From Actinoalloteichus_B caeruleus (GTDB taxonomy: Bacteria > Actinomycetota > Actinomycetes > Mycobacteriales > Pseudonocardiaceae): a stretch of 64,000 nt of DNA. Both the position numbers and the translations under genes were made by a program. The notes beneath the pieces were generated by a model, which searched no databases, had not been told where the DNA came from, and saw only the letters and a list, made by a program, of their open reading frames with translations. Position 1 is the first letter of the stretch; each line of letters starts with the position of its first letter. This document shows positions 46,733 to 55,436 of this stretch, piece after piece. Location of the stretch: the NCBI RefSeq assembly GCF_000718005.1, contig NZ_JODV01000001.1; one strand, given 5' to 3'.

Positions 46733-46765
46733 GCTCGCCGTCAGACAGGATGTGACACCCGCACC

Positions 46766-47032
46766 ATGGGTTTGACCGCCGCCGACGTGAGCAACGTGGT
46801 CATCCGGAAGTCGCCCAGGTTGCTCCGCTCCCGGGGCTACGACGTGGACGAGGTCGACTCGTTCCTCCGCCTCGTGGTGGAGGCGCTGGACGGGCACTCC
46901 CGGTTGACGGCGCGGGACGTGCGTCGGGTCGCGTTCCGCGGCCCGCCGACCGGCCGTCGGGGCTACCACCGGGACGACGTCGACGGCCTGCTCGACCTGG
47001 TGGAGATGGCCCTGCGGGAACGCGGCCGCTGA
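46766..47032 (+). CDS. Small protein of two DivIVA-domain repeats
   Basis: 88 residues made of two tandem copies of the short DivIVA N-terminal motif: TAADVSNVVIRKSP..RSRGYDVDEVDSFL and TARDVRRVAFRGPP..GRRGYHRDDVDGLL. Full DivIVA/Wag31 proteins have one such motif for membrane-curvature binding followed by a long coiled coil, which is missing here. Similar short actinobacterial proteins exist but have no assigned role that I know. A pole- or septum-associated role is only an inference. ATG 46766 has no strong SD. It sits between rplY and pth. Confidence 0.75.
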   Translation: MGLTAADVSNVVIRKSPRLLRSRGYDVDEVDSFLRLVVEALDGHSRLTARDVRRVAFRGPPTGRRGYHRDDVDGLLDLVEMALRERGR

Positions 47033-47182
47033 CCGGTGGCCTGCCCCCGACCGGGTCAGGCCACCGGCCGGCCGTGCTGTCCGGTTCCGGGATCGACGGG
47101 CCAGGGGTGCGACCCCGCCGTCCCGGGGCACGGCACCGGTAGGGTCGGTCCGCTCGCGGGCCTCGACTGGAAAGGGTTGGCC

Positions 47183-47764
47183 GTGACAACCGAGGACACC
47201 CCGTTTCTGCTGGTGGGACTGGGCAATCCCGGGCCCCGCTACGCCGGGAACCGGCACAACGTCGGCTTCATGGTGCTGGACCTGCTGGCCGGCCGGCTCG
47301 GCGCCCGCTACAAGGGCCACCGCAGCGGTTGCGACGTCGCCGAGGGACGGCTGGGCGGCGTTCGGGTGGTCCTGGCGAAACCCCGTTCCTACATGAACGT
47401 CTCGGGGGGCCCCGTCGTCGGCGCCGCCCGCTTCTACAAGATCCCGCCGGCCAGGACGGTCGTGGTGCACGACGAACTGGACCTGCCCTACGGGGCGATC
47501 CGGTTGAAGTCGGGCGGCGGCGAGGGCGGCCACAACGGGCTGCGGTCCATCACGTCCTCGACCGGTACCCGCGACTACCTCCGGGTCCGGTTCGGGGTGG
47601 GTCGACCGCCCGGTCGGATGGACCCGGCCGCCTACGTCCTCAAGGACTTCTCCGGGGCCGAACGCAAGGAGTTGGAGTTCTTCGTCGACCGGGCGGCCGA
47701 CGCGGCGGAGGCGGTGGTCACCACCGGCCTGGAGGCCGCGCAGAACACCTTCCACGCGCTCTAG
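47183..47764 (+). CDS. pth: Peptidyl-tRNA hydrolase
   Basis: 193 residues; releases tRNA from peptidyl-tRNAs that dropped off ribosomes. LLVGLGNPGPRYAGNRHNVGFMVLD holds the catalytic Asn/His, then KPRSYMNVSG, VVHDELDLPYGAIRLK (catalytic Asp) and GGGEGGHNGLRSI; the C-terminal GRPPGRMDPAAYVL is also typical. GTG 47183 has AAAGGG six bases upstream; earlier in-frame codons are non-coding. Confidence 0.97.
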   Translation: MTTEDTPFLLVGLGNPGPRYAGNRHNVGFMVLDLLAGRLGARYKGHRSGCDVAEGRLGGVRVVLAKPRSYMNVSGGPVVGAARFYKIPPARTVVVHDELDLPYGAIRLKSGGGEGGHNGLRSITSSTGTRDYLRVRFGVGRPPGRMDPAAYVLKDFSGAERKELEFFVDRAADAAEAVVTTGLEAAQNTFHAL

Positions 47765-47860
47765 GTCCCGACGTCGCCGGAAGCGTTCCACGCCTCAGCC
47801 GTCGTCCCGGCGCCCGCCGGCCCGCGCCGCACCCGAGCCCGGGGGTCGACACGCGGTGAC

Positions 47861-47875
47861 ACCCCGAGCCGGGGT
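47861..47875. terminator. Possible terminator in the pth / DrrB convergent gap
   Basis: ACCCCG (47861-47866) and CGGGGT (47870-47875) form a 6-bp stem with a three-base loop; weak but in the expected place. Confidence 0.35.
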
Positions 47876-47958
47876 CCGGTCCCGGTCAGCTTCCGCCGGA
47901 CTACCGGTGACGGGTGCGGAACGGGGCAACCCCCGGGGCCGGGACCGCGCTTCGCGGG

Positions 47959-48786
47959 CTACCGGGCGGAGCGGCGGATCGTCCGGATCCCGACCGCCAG
48001 CCCACCCGCGCAGGTCAGTGCCGCCGCCACCGCGCCCCACAGGACGGTGGACGAGGCGAAGGTGCCCATGAACAGCTCTCGTTCGGCGTCGACGATGTAG
48101 GTGAGCGGGTTGAACCGTGCCACGGTCCGCATCCAGTCCGGGCCGGTCTCCAACGGGAGCATCATCCCGGACAGCAGGAGCAGGGGGAAGGTCAGTGACT
48201 GCTGCACCGTCCAGAACATCCATTCCTTCCCGCGCGTGGCGATCGCGAGGGCGTAGGACAGCGCGCCGAGGCCGATGCCGAACACTCCCAGGAGGAGGAT
48301 CCCGACGAGCACGTGCGCGAGATGCGGCGTGACGCCGAGCGGTACGGCTACCAGCGTGATCACCAGTGCCTGGACGACCAGGGGCGCGAACTCCTTGAGC
48401 GCGCGCCCGGTGAGGATGGACGCGCGGGACAGCGGAGAGGCGAGGATGCGCTCGTAGGACCCGGTCTGCATCTCGTACTGGAGGTTCGACCCGGTCATGC
48501 CCGTGCCGAAGACGCAGATCATCACGATCACTCCGGGCAGGAACCACTCCAGGGCGCTCGCGTCGCCGATCCCGTCACCGCCGACCATGCCTCCCAGCAG
48601 TGGCGCGAACAGGGCCAGGAACACCAACGGCTGGAGCAGGGAGAAGACCAACGAGAACGGGTCGCGCAGCACGACCACGATCTCGCGGGTGAAGACAGCT
48701 CGCGTGTCGCTCAGGAAGCGACCGATGCGGCCGCCCGTGCCGTCCTCGTCGGCGGCGTGCACGTGTTCGATCGTCTGGGCGTTCAT
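47959..48786 (-). CDS. ABC-2 type exporter permease (DrrB-like)
   Basis: 275 residues with a ~45-residue cytosolic N-terminus and six predicted helices. It matches the daunorubicin-resistance DrrB family: FTREIVVVLRDPFSLVFSLLQPLVF, YEMQTGSYERILASPLSR (the amphipathic family signature) and FPLLLLSGMMLPLETGPDWM followed by RFNPLTYIVDAERELF. It overlaps the ATPase gene by four bases (ATGA), so the two are made together. Exports drugs or lipids in characterised relatives. Confidence 0.9.
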   Translation of the reverse strand: MNAQTIEHVHAADEDGTGGRIGRFLSDTRAVFTREIVVVLRDPFSLVFSLLQPLVFLALFAPLLGGMVGGDGIGDASALEWFLPGVIVMICVFGTGMTGSNLQYEMQTGSYERILASPLSRASILTGRALKEFAPLVVQALVITLVAVPLGVTPHLAHVLVGILLLGVFGIGLGALSYALAIATRGKEWMFWTVQQSLTFPLLLLSGMMLPLETGPDWMRTVARFNPLTYIVDAERELFMGTFASSTVLWGAVAAALTCAGGLAVGIRTIRRSAR

Positions 48787-49814
48787 GCGGCATCCGCTCC
48801 GTCCGTGGTGTTCGCGGTCCTGGCCGCCGCCGAGCCGTCCTCCGCCGCGTCGGGGGTGTCGTCCTCGCGCAGGCTGCGGCCGGTGAGGTTGAGGAAGACG
48901 TCGTCGAGCGTGGCCTCTCGGATCGCCGCCGCCTCCGGGCGGGCTCCCGCCGCCTCCAGCAGGTGGAGGATGCCCGGCAGCTGCCGTGCGCCGTGGTCGG
49001 TCGCGAGGACGACCGCCTCCCCGGCCCGCTCCTCGAAGCGGTCGGCGTAGCGCTGGTCCGCCCGCAGCGCCCGCTTCGCCACGTCGGCCTCGTCCACGGC
49101 GCCGAAGGTCAGGGTGATCACGTCGTCGGCGTGGTCGAGCTTGAGCCTGCCCGGCGAGTCGTCGGCGATGACCGTGCCGTGGTCGATCACGATGACGCGC
49201 TCGGCCATGTCGTCGGCCTCCTCCAGGTAGTGCGTGGTGAGCACGAGCGTCATGCCGAGGTCATCGCGCATCCGGATGATGTGTTCCCACAGGTTCGCCC
49301 TCCCCTGCGGGTCCATGCCGGTGGAGGGCTCGTCGAGGAACAGCAGCGGCGGGTGGTTCATCAGACCCATCGCGACGTCGAGGCGACGACGTTGCCCGCC
49401 GGAGAGGCTCATGACGGGGCGCTTCTCGAGCCCGTTCAGCTGTAGCGCGCGCAGGAGCTCCGCCGCGCGCTCGCGGGACACGGCCGGCGCGAGCCGGTGG
49501 AACGAGCCCTGGGCGCGCAGCTCGTCGATGACCCGGTAGTTGTGCCCGGCGCCGTTGCCCTGGCCGATGTAGCCGATGCGGCGGCGGACGAGGGCTGGTT
49601 GGGTGCGCACGTCCGCCCCGGCCACCCTCGCACTACCGGAACTCGGGCTCAGCAGGGTGGTGAGCATCCGCAGGGTGGTCGACTTGCCCGCTCCGTTCGG
49701 CCCCAGGAAGGCGACGAGCTCGCCCGGCGCGACGTCGAGGTCGACCCCCTTCACCGCGTGGACGAGCTGCTTCCCCCGCTGGAAGGTCTTGGTCAGACCC
49801 TCAGTGTGGATCAT
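48783..49814 (-). CDS. ABC exporter ATPase (DrrA-like)
   Basis: 343 residues: Walker A GPNGAGKST, IGYIGQGNGAGHNYRV, signature LSGGQRRRLDVAMGL, Walker B LLFLDEPSTGMDP, H-loop LTTHYLEEAD, and the ~130-residue C-terminal extension of DrrA ending in an acidic tail (EDDTPDAAEDGS). ATG 49814 is chosen because GAAGG lies five bases upstream; the in-frame ATG at 49826 has no SD. Divergent from a TetR gene with a candidate operator between them, the classic layout of a drug-inducible exporter. Confidence 0.92.
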   Translation of the reverse strand: MIHTEGLTKTFQRGKQLVHAVKGVDLDVAPGELVAFLGPNGAGKSTTLRMLTTLLSPSSGSARVAGADVRTQPALVRRRIGYIGQGNGAGHNYRVIDELRAQGSFHRLAPAVSRERAAELLRALQLNGLEKRPVMSLSGGQRRRLDVAMGLMNHPPLLFLDEPSTGMDPQGRANLWEHIIRMRDDLGMTLVLTTHYLEEADDMAERVIVIDHGTVIADDSPGRLKLDHADDVITLTFGAVDEADVAKRALRADQRYADRFEERAGEAVVLATDHGARQLPGILHLLEAAGARPEAAAIREATLDDVFLNLTGRSLREDDTPDAAEDGSAAARTANTTDGADAA

Positions 49815-49831
49815 GGGAACCTTCATTCGCG

Positions 49832-49877
49832 TACGGTGTACCGAAAATGACGAGCGACATTAACATACGATGTACGG
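49832..49877. promoter_or_regulatory. Candidate TetR operator pair between drrA-like and tetR genes
   Basis: TACGGTGTACCG (49832-49843) and TACGATGTACGG (49866-49877) are near-identical direct copies 34 bases apart, in an AT-rich divergent region. The first includes GTACGGTGTAC, i.e. GTAC-N3-GTAC, a pattern that recurs at the other TetR cassette (60894-60922). Confidence 0.6.
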
Positions 49878-49930
49878 GAATTGCCACGAGGATCGTGCGA
49901 TCCGGGCACGACGTCTGGGAGGCTGGTCGC

Positions 49931-50773
49931 GTGACTGACAGGAGACCGACGTCCGCTCCGACGGGGCAGGGAACATCGGAGCCCGCGAGCGCCTGCCCGC
50001 CGCCCGAGGCGGTGCCGAGGTCCACGGCGGAGGTCGCCCGCCGACTCGCCCTGCTGTGGGACCGCCCCACGCCGTCCCCGCTCGGGCGCCGGGCGCGGCT
50101 GAGCCTCACCGCGGTCGTGGACGCGGCCATCGGCCTCGTCCAGGAGTCCGGACTCGAGGCGCTCTCGATGCGCGGGGTGGCCGCGCGGCTCGGCGTGGGC
50201 GCCATGTCCCTGTACACCTACGTGCCCGGCCGCACCGAACTCGTCGACCTCATGATCGACCGCGCGTACGAGGCTTTCGAGCTCCCCGACCCGGAGGCCG
50301 ACTGGCGTCCCGCCCTGGAGCAGTACGCGAGGCAGCTGCACGCGCTGCTCGGACGACATCCGTGGATGCTCACGCTCAACCGGACCCGGCTTCCGCTCGC
50401 ACCGCACGTGCTCGACGCCGACGAGGCCGGGCTCCGCACGTTGATCGACACCGGACTGCCGGAACATCGGGTGGTCGAGGTGGTCGAACTCGTCAACGGG
50501 CTCGTCTGGGGCCTCGCCTCCACCGCCGCGCGCGAGGCCGCGGAGAGCAGTGAGACCGGCCAGGGGTACGGCGAGTACTGGCAGGAGTGGAGCGGTTTCT
50601 GGGTGACCTACTTCGACGTCGAGCGCTACCCGACGATGACGCGGGTCTACCAGGCTGGCGCGTTCGACGACGGCGTCGACTTCGACCGCGTCCTCGGTCG
50701 CCTGCTCGACAGCGTGGAGAACACGATCGACCAGTACTCCACCGGGGCGTCCCCGGCGTCTCGGCACGACTGA
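49931..50773 (+). CDS. TetR family regulator with TetR_C ligand domain
   Basis: About 280 residues. A ~45-residue disordered lead precedes the HTH (SLTAVVDAAIGLVQESGLEALSMRGVAARLGVGAMSLYTYV) and the TetR_C-type effector domain starting ELVDLMIDRAYEAFELPD..DWRPALEQY. Similar in layout and sequence to the regulator at 60957-61688. Expected to repress the divergent DrrAB-type exporter and itself. GTG 49931 has GGGAGG eight bases upstream; the frame is open further upstream but crosses the operator region. Confidence 0.9.
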   Translation: MTDRRPTSAPTGQGTSEPASACPPPEAVPRSTAEVARRLALLWDRPTPSPLGRRARLSLTAVVDAAIGLVQESGLEALSMRGVAARLGVGAMSLYTYVPGRTELVDLMIDRAYEAFELPDPEADWRPALEQYARQLHALLGRHPWMLTLNRTRLPLAPHVLDADEAGLRTLIDTGLPEHRVVEVVELVNGLVWGLASTAAREAAESSETGQGYGEYWQEWSGFWVTYFDVERYPTMTRVYQAGAFDDGVDFDRVLGRLLDSVENTIDQYSTGASPASRHD

Positions 50774-51214
50774 ACGGAGCCAGCGCGGGGGCGAGTTCGC
50801 CGTGAGGGGTCAGCGTCCCCGACGTGCTGGGCGGTCTTCGACGGCGCACTCGCTGGGAGGCATCTCGATCGACGGGCCTGGCCGCGCCGGACGCCACCGG
50901 CAGCTGCTCACCCGGGCGCCGAGAGGTGCCCGGGGATGGCGGGGGCGGACGCGGGCCGGCCGGCCAACGGTCGACGCCGTGGGGACGTCGAGCGGACCGG
51001 CCGCCCTCGCCCCGGGGACCGCTGCCGCGGAATGGGCACCCCACCACGGCATGCCATGCCAGCTGGATCGCGCCGGCACTCCGTCGGAGACCGGACCGGC
51101 GGCACGGCTCCGCCCCTGGCCAGGGACGCGACCGAGCACGGAGCCCCGAGGAGGGGACTCCGGACCACGTGGGCGGGCGCGCACCACGCGCCCCTCATGC
51201 TCCCGGCGCCCGGC
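50774..51214. other. 441-base convergent gap, nothing recognised
   Basis: Between the TetR gene and the ABC-F gene, whose 3' ends face each other. No convincing ORF, no strong hairpin that I could find. Confidence 0.45.
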
Positions 51215-53017
51215 TCAGCCCTCCGCCAGTTCGGCGGCGGCCAACCACTCCAGCTCGACCTCCTCCTTCTCCGCGACGACCTTGCGGAGTTCGGTGTCGA
51301 GCTCGGTCAGGCGGTGCGGGTCGCTGCCGGCCTCGGCGATGGAGTCGTTGATCCGCTCCTCCTTCGCCGTCAGCGTGTCGAGCCGACGCTCCAGCTTGGC
51401 GAGCTGCTTGCGGACGGCGCGCTGTTCGGCGGCCGTCGCCTTCGCGGCGGCGCTCTTCCCGCCGCCGGCCGGGGAGACCGAGGAGGTCGTCCCGCCACCG
51501 CCCCGGCCCGAGTCCAGGTCCTCCTGGCGTCGACGCAGGTACTCCTCGATGCCCCCGGGCAGGTCGGTGATCACTCCGTCGCCGAAGAGGGCCACCACCT
51601 GGTCGCAGACCCGTTCCACGAGGTAGCGGTCGTGGGAGACGACCACGAGGGTTCCCGGCCACGAGTCGAGCAGGTCCTCCAGCTGCTGGAGCGTGTCGAT
51701 GTCGAGGTCGTTGGTCGGCTCGTCGAGCAGCAGGACGTTCGGTTCCGCCATCAGCAGCCGGGCCAGTTGCAGCCGACGGCGTTCACCGCCGGAGAGGTCC
51801 GAGACCGGGGTCCACTGCCGCCCCTTGGGGAACCCGAGCCGTTCGGCGAGCTGGGACGCCGCGAGCTCCAGCTTGCCCAGCACGATCCGCTGGGCGATCT
51901 CCTCGATGGCTTCGAGGACCCGCAGGTCACCGGGCAGGTCGTCCAGTTCCTGCCGCAGGTGGGCCAGCCGGACCGTCTGCCCCCGCAGGCGGCGGCCACC
52001 GTCGGGTTCCCGCTCCCCCGCCAGCAGCCGCAGCAGGGTCGTCTTGCCGGACCCGTTCACCCCGACCAGGCCGATGCGGTCCCCAGGACCGATCCGCCAG
52101 GTGACCCGCGACAGCAGGGACCGCTCCCCGACGCGCAGGTCGGCGTCCTCGATCTCCAGGACGGTCCGCCCGAGCCGCCGCTTCGCGAAGCTCAGCAGTT
52201 GCACCGAGTTCCTGGGTTCCGGCACGTCGGAGATCAGCGCCTCGGCGGCCTCGATGCGGAACCGGGGCTTCGAGGTCCGGGCGGGCGCGCCACGCCGCAG
52301 CCAGGCGAGTTCCTTGCGGGCGAGGTTGCGCCGCCGGTCCTCGGCGGCCTGGGCCTGCCGCCCGCGCTCCGCCCTGGCGAAGATCCAGTCCGCGTAGCCG
52401 CCCTCGTACTGTTCGACGCGGCCGTCGACGACCTCCCAGGTCCGGGTGCAGACGGTGTCGAGGAACCAGCGGTCGTGGGTGACGACGATGAGCGCGCACC
52501 GGCGCGCGGTGAGGTGTTCGGCCAGCCAACGGACACCCTCGACGTCGAGGTGGTTGGTGGGCTCGTCCAGCACCACCAGGTCGAGCTCCTGGACGAGCGC
52601 GGCGGCCAGCGCCACTCGGCGTCGTTCACCACCGGAGAGCGTGCCGATGCGCGTGTCCAACCCCCGGTCGGTGATGCCCAGCCCGCCGAGCACGGAGCGC
52701 ACCCTGGGGTCGGCCGCCCACTCGTGCTCGGCGGCGAATCCCAGGGGTTCCAGCACGGCCTGCCGGATGGTCGACGCCTCGGCCAGTTCGGTGCGCTGCG
52801 TCACCACGGCCATCCGCAGGTCGGACACGTGGCTCACCCGGCCCGAGTCGGGGGGCTCACTGCCGGCCAACACCTCGAGCAACGTGGTCTTGCCACCACC
52901 GTTGAGGCCGACCACGCCGACGCGTTCGCCGCGGGAGACACCGAGCGAGACGTGGTCCAGCAGGGTCCGCACCCCGTGCGACTTGGACACGTCCTCCAGG
53001 TTGACGAGGTTCACCAT
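51215..53017 (-). CDS. ABC-F family ATPase (Uup/EttA-like)
   Basis: 600 residues with two ABC domains and no membrane segments. First: GLNGGGKTT, LSGGERRRVALAAAL, LVVLDEPTNHLD. Second: GVNGSGKTT, LSGGERRRLQLARLL, VLLLDEPTNDLD. The inter-domain linker (RAERGRQAQAAEDRRRNLARKELAWLRRGAPARTSKPR) is the ABC-F P-site-tRNA-interaction motif type, and the C-terminus is a Uup-like coiled coil (RAVRKQLAKLERRLDTLTAKEERI). Such proteins act on the ribosome E-site; some give antibiotic resistance, but the Uup-type layout suggests a housekeeping role. ATG 53017; ends 11 residues after the coiled coil. Confidence 0.92.
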   Translation of the reverse strand: MVNLVNLEDVSKSHGVRTLLDHVSLGVSRGERVGVVGLNGGGKTTLLEVLAGSEPPDSGRVSHVSDLRMAVVTQRTELAEASTIRQAVLEPLGFAAEHEWAADPRVRSVLGGLGITDRGLDTRIGTLSGGERRRVALAAALVQELDLVVLDEPTNHLDVEGVRWLAEHLTARRCALIVVTHDRWFLDTVCTRTWEVVDGRVEQYEGGYADWIFARAERGRQAQAAEDRRRNLARKELAWLRRGAPARTSKPRFRIEAAEALISDVPEPRNSVQLLSFAKRRLGRTVLEIEDADLRVGERSLLSRVTWRIGPGDRIGLVGVNGSGKTTLLRLLAGEREPDGGRRLRGQTVRLAHLRQELDDLPGDLRVLEAIEEIAQRIVLGKLELAASQLAERLGFPKGRQWTPVSDLSGGERRRLQLARLLMAEPNVLLLDEPTNDLDIDTLQQLEDLLDSWPGTLVVVSHDRYLVERVCDQVVALFGDGVITDLPGGIEEYLRRRQEDLDSGRGGGGTTSSVSPAGGGKSAAAKATAAEQRAVRKQLAKLERRLDTLTAKEERINDSIAEAGSDPHRLTELDTELRKVVAEKEEVELEWLAAAELAEG

Positions 53018-53251
53018 GCGTTGAGCCGCTCCGTGCTTCCGGCCGCCCGGCCCACCTCCCCGTGCGGGGGAGGACGCCGACGGCGGCCACGTTCCGTGCC
53101 GTCACTCCCTCCGAGCCTACGCAAGGGAGGGTCGCGTCCGGCCCCGGACCTTCGAGGGCTGGCGGCCGGGCCCCTCGGCCGGGGCGGTCGGCGACCCCGG
53201 GCGGGGAGGGGCCCACCGCCCCTCCCCCCGGTCCGCTCGGACGCCGGCCGG

Positions 53252-54073
53252 TCACCGCCCCTCGCGGAGCGCCGTGATCGCCTCCCCGAGCTTCTGGGCG
53301 AACCTCCGGTGGTCGGCGCCGAAGAAGTTCGCCACCCGCCCGTTCGGGGACTCCGAGACCTGGTTGACGATCCGCCCGTCCTCGGTGTCCGACCACTGGA
53401 TCAGGGGTGCCTTGGTCGTGCGCCCCAGCCGGTCCCGGACGGTGATCCCGATCTGGCCGGTACGGAGCCGGGGCTTCTCGAAGACCCGTTCCAGGGTCCG
53501 CACAGCCGAGCTCTGCGCTCCCGCCGCCCGGGGGCGGTCCTGCTCCAGGAAGCTGTGGTCCTCGTCGATCTCGTCGTCCCGGCGGTGCCGGCCCGTCGGC
53601 GCCGGGCGCGGCTCGGCGGCGGGCATCGGCAGGGTGACCGAGGGGATCGACGCCGCCGGCGCCTCGGGCAACAGGGCCAACGCCGAGTAGACGAGGCTGC
53701 TGGCCCTGATCTCCTCGACGCGGATGCCACCCCCGAGTTCCCCCCGGACCCGATACCCGACCTCACCGTTCCCGGCGACCAGCAGGGCCTGGTGCCCGCC
53801 CTGTTCCTTCAGGTCGGTCATCCAGATCATGTCGACGGCCAACGGTGGCCGGGCCATCATCAGCAGGGCGTCCTCGACCTCCGTGTTGGCGCGAATCCCG
53901 TCCCCGAGGCCGGAGGCGGCGAGCTGGTTGTAGACACGGCGGCGGATCTCCGCGCGCTCGTCCATGGTCTCGCCGTGGGACCTGACCCGTAAGGGGTAGG
54001 GGTGGCGGCCGAGGCCACCGTCCTCCCAGAGGATGTCGTACTGCTGCGCGGTGAGTCGGAACGAGAAGGACAT
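53252..54073 (-). CDS. EspG-like ESX secretion-associated protein
   Basis: 273 residues of the EspG family: SFRLTAQQYDILWEDGGLGRHPYPLRV at the start, a long helix and then VYSALALLPEAPAASIPSVTLP, and at the end ADHRRFAQKLGEAITALREG. EspG proteins are cytosolic chaperones that bind PE-PPE-type substrates of type VII secretion. No ESX, PE or PPE gene is in the window, so its substrate must be elsewhere. A ~45-residue polar insert (TGRHRRDDEIDEDHSFLEQDRPRA) is a likely disordered loop. ATG 54073 has a poor SD; upstream region is AT-richer and probably the promoter. Confidence 0.8.
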   Translation of the reverse strand: MSFSFRLTAQQYDILWEDGGLGRHPYPLRVRSHGETMDERAEIRRRVYNQLAASGLGDGIRANTEVEDALLMMARPPLAVDMIWMTDLKEQGGHQALLVAGNGEVGYRVRGELGGGIRVEEIRASSLVYSALALLPEAPAASIPSVTLPMPAAEPRPAPTGRHRRDDEIDEDHSFLEQDRPRAAGAQSSAVRTLERVFEKPRLRTGQIGITVRDRLGRTTKAPLIQWSDTEDGRIVNQVSESPNGRVANFFGADHRRFAQKLGEAITALREGR

Positions 54074-54470
54074 GGTCAGCCGTTTCGGTTGGTCTGGTCG
54101 CGGTGGCTCGGTGGGCGGGCCGAGACCTGGAGGAGGGCCCACCGGGCCGGGAGCGGGCAGCGCGTGGCCGGTCCCCTTCGCACGAATCCCCTTGTCCACG
54201 CCGAACACCACCCGGCGGGGCTCCTCCCCCTCCGGGTCCGGTGCCCGCCGGCGTCGGCGACCCGCCCCCTGTTCACAGCAGCCAAACAGATCGGGTGCCC
54301 GCCGCGCAGTGAACTTCGATCAATTGCGACGTTCAGGTGATATCGACGTGAGGTGACGGTGGTCGACGCTCCCGCGCCCCCTCCGGGGGATGGGCGGAGG
54401 ACCACTCCGGCACGCCGCCCTGGCGTGCCCGAGCCCGGGAGCGGGATCTCGCCACCGCTGACCGGTCGGA
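54074..54470. other. Promoter region of the EspG-like gene, no ORF
   Basis: 397 bases downstream of ispE. The ispE terminator lies at 54405-54433. An AT-richer part (54270-54350) is the probable promoter of the EspG-like gene. Confidence 0.45.
54405..54433 (-). terminator. Terminator after ispE
   Basis: GGCACGCC (54409-54416) pairs with GGCGTGCC (54422-54429), five-base loop, extended by three more pairs across one C-C mismatch. It begins 37 bases after the ispE stop. Confidence 0.7.
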
Positions 54471-55436
54471 TCAGGCGTGCACCTGGGGTGGGGTAGGGCG
54501 CGGGCTGTCCTCGCTGCTGACCACCCTGGCGCCCGGGACAGGACCGTGCGCGACCCGCACGGTGCGGCAGACCCCGACCCCGGAGAGCTCGGCGGCGACC
54601 CGGACGGCGGAGTCGCCGTCGGTGCACAGGAAGGCGCAACTGGGGCCGGAGCCGGAGATCATGCCGGCCACGGCTCCCGCGTTGACCCCGGCCCGCAACG
54701 TGCGGCGCAGGGCGGGACGGAGGGAGACCGCCGCCGCCTGGAGATCGTTGCCCAGGAGCAGCGCGAGTTGGAGCGGATCACCGGAGGACAGGGCCTCCAG
54801 CACCGGTTCCACGCCACCAACCCGGGGCGGCGAGCCCTCCCGGCGCAGCCTGTCCAGCTCTGCGAAGACGTCGGGGGTGGACAGACCCCGACTGGCGAGG
54901 GCGATGACCCAGTGGAAGGTGTGCCGGGACAACACCGGCACCAGCCGTTCACCCCGCCCCGTGCCCAGTGCGTAGCCGCCGTGCAGGGAGAAGGGGATGT
55001 CGCTGCCCAGGGTCGCGGCGACACCGGACAGCTCGTCCCGCCCCATCTCCAACCGCCACAGGTTGACCAACCCGACGAGGGTGGCCGCCGCGTCGGCACT
55101 GCCGCCGGCCATGCCGCCCGCCACCGGGATGGACTTGCGGATGTCGATCCTGACCTTCAGGTGGTCCGGGTCGCGGCCGACGTGCTCGGCGAGCGCCCGG
55201 GCGGCCCGCCACGCCAGGTTCGAGGAGTCGAGGGGGACGGTGTCCGCTCCCTCGCCCGTCACGTCGAGCCCGGGTTCGTCGGCGACGGAGACGGTGACCT
55301 CGTCGGTCAGCGACAGGGCCTGGAAGATCGTCGCCAACTCGTGGTAGCCGTCGTCCCGCGCGTCACCGACGGCGAGGTGGAGGTTCACCTTGGCCGGGGC
55401 TCGAACGGTCACCGGGGGCGGTACTACTGCCAGCAC
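54471..55436 (-). CDS. ispE: 4-diphosphocytidyl-2-C-methyl-D-erythritol kinase
   Basis: 321 residues of the GHMP kinase fold, the fourth step of the MEP isoprenoid pathway. VRAPAKVNLHLAVGDARDDGYHEL (motif 1), KSIPVAGGMAGGSADAAATL (phosphate loop) and MISGSGPSCAFL (motif 3) are intact, as is LGSDIPFSLHGG. Normally adjacent to rsmA in actinobacteria; here about 6.4 kb of other genes lie between them. GTG 55436 is taken; a GTG eight codons later (VTVRAPAK) is possible since AAGGG touches the first. The C-terminal ~20 residues are variable. Confidence 0.95.
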   Translation of the reverse strand: MLAVVPPPVTVRAPAKVNLHLAVGDARDDGYHELATIFQALSLTDEVTVSVADEPGLDVTGEGADTVPLDSSNLAWRAARALAEHVGRDPDHLKVRIDIRKSIPVAGGMAGGSADAAATLVGLVNLWRLEMGRDELSGVAATLGSDIPFSLHGGYALGTGRGERLVPVLSRHTFHWVIALASRGLSTPDVFAELDRLRREGSPPRVGGVEPVLEALSSGDPLQLALLLGNDLQAAAVSLRPALRRTLRAGVNAGAVAGMISGSGPSCAFLCTDGDSAVRVAAELSGVGVCRTVRVAHGPVPGARVVSSEDSPRPTPPQVHA

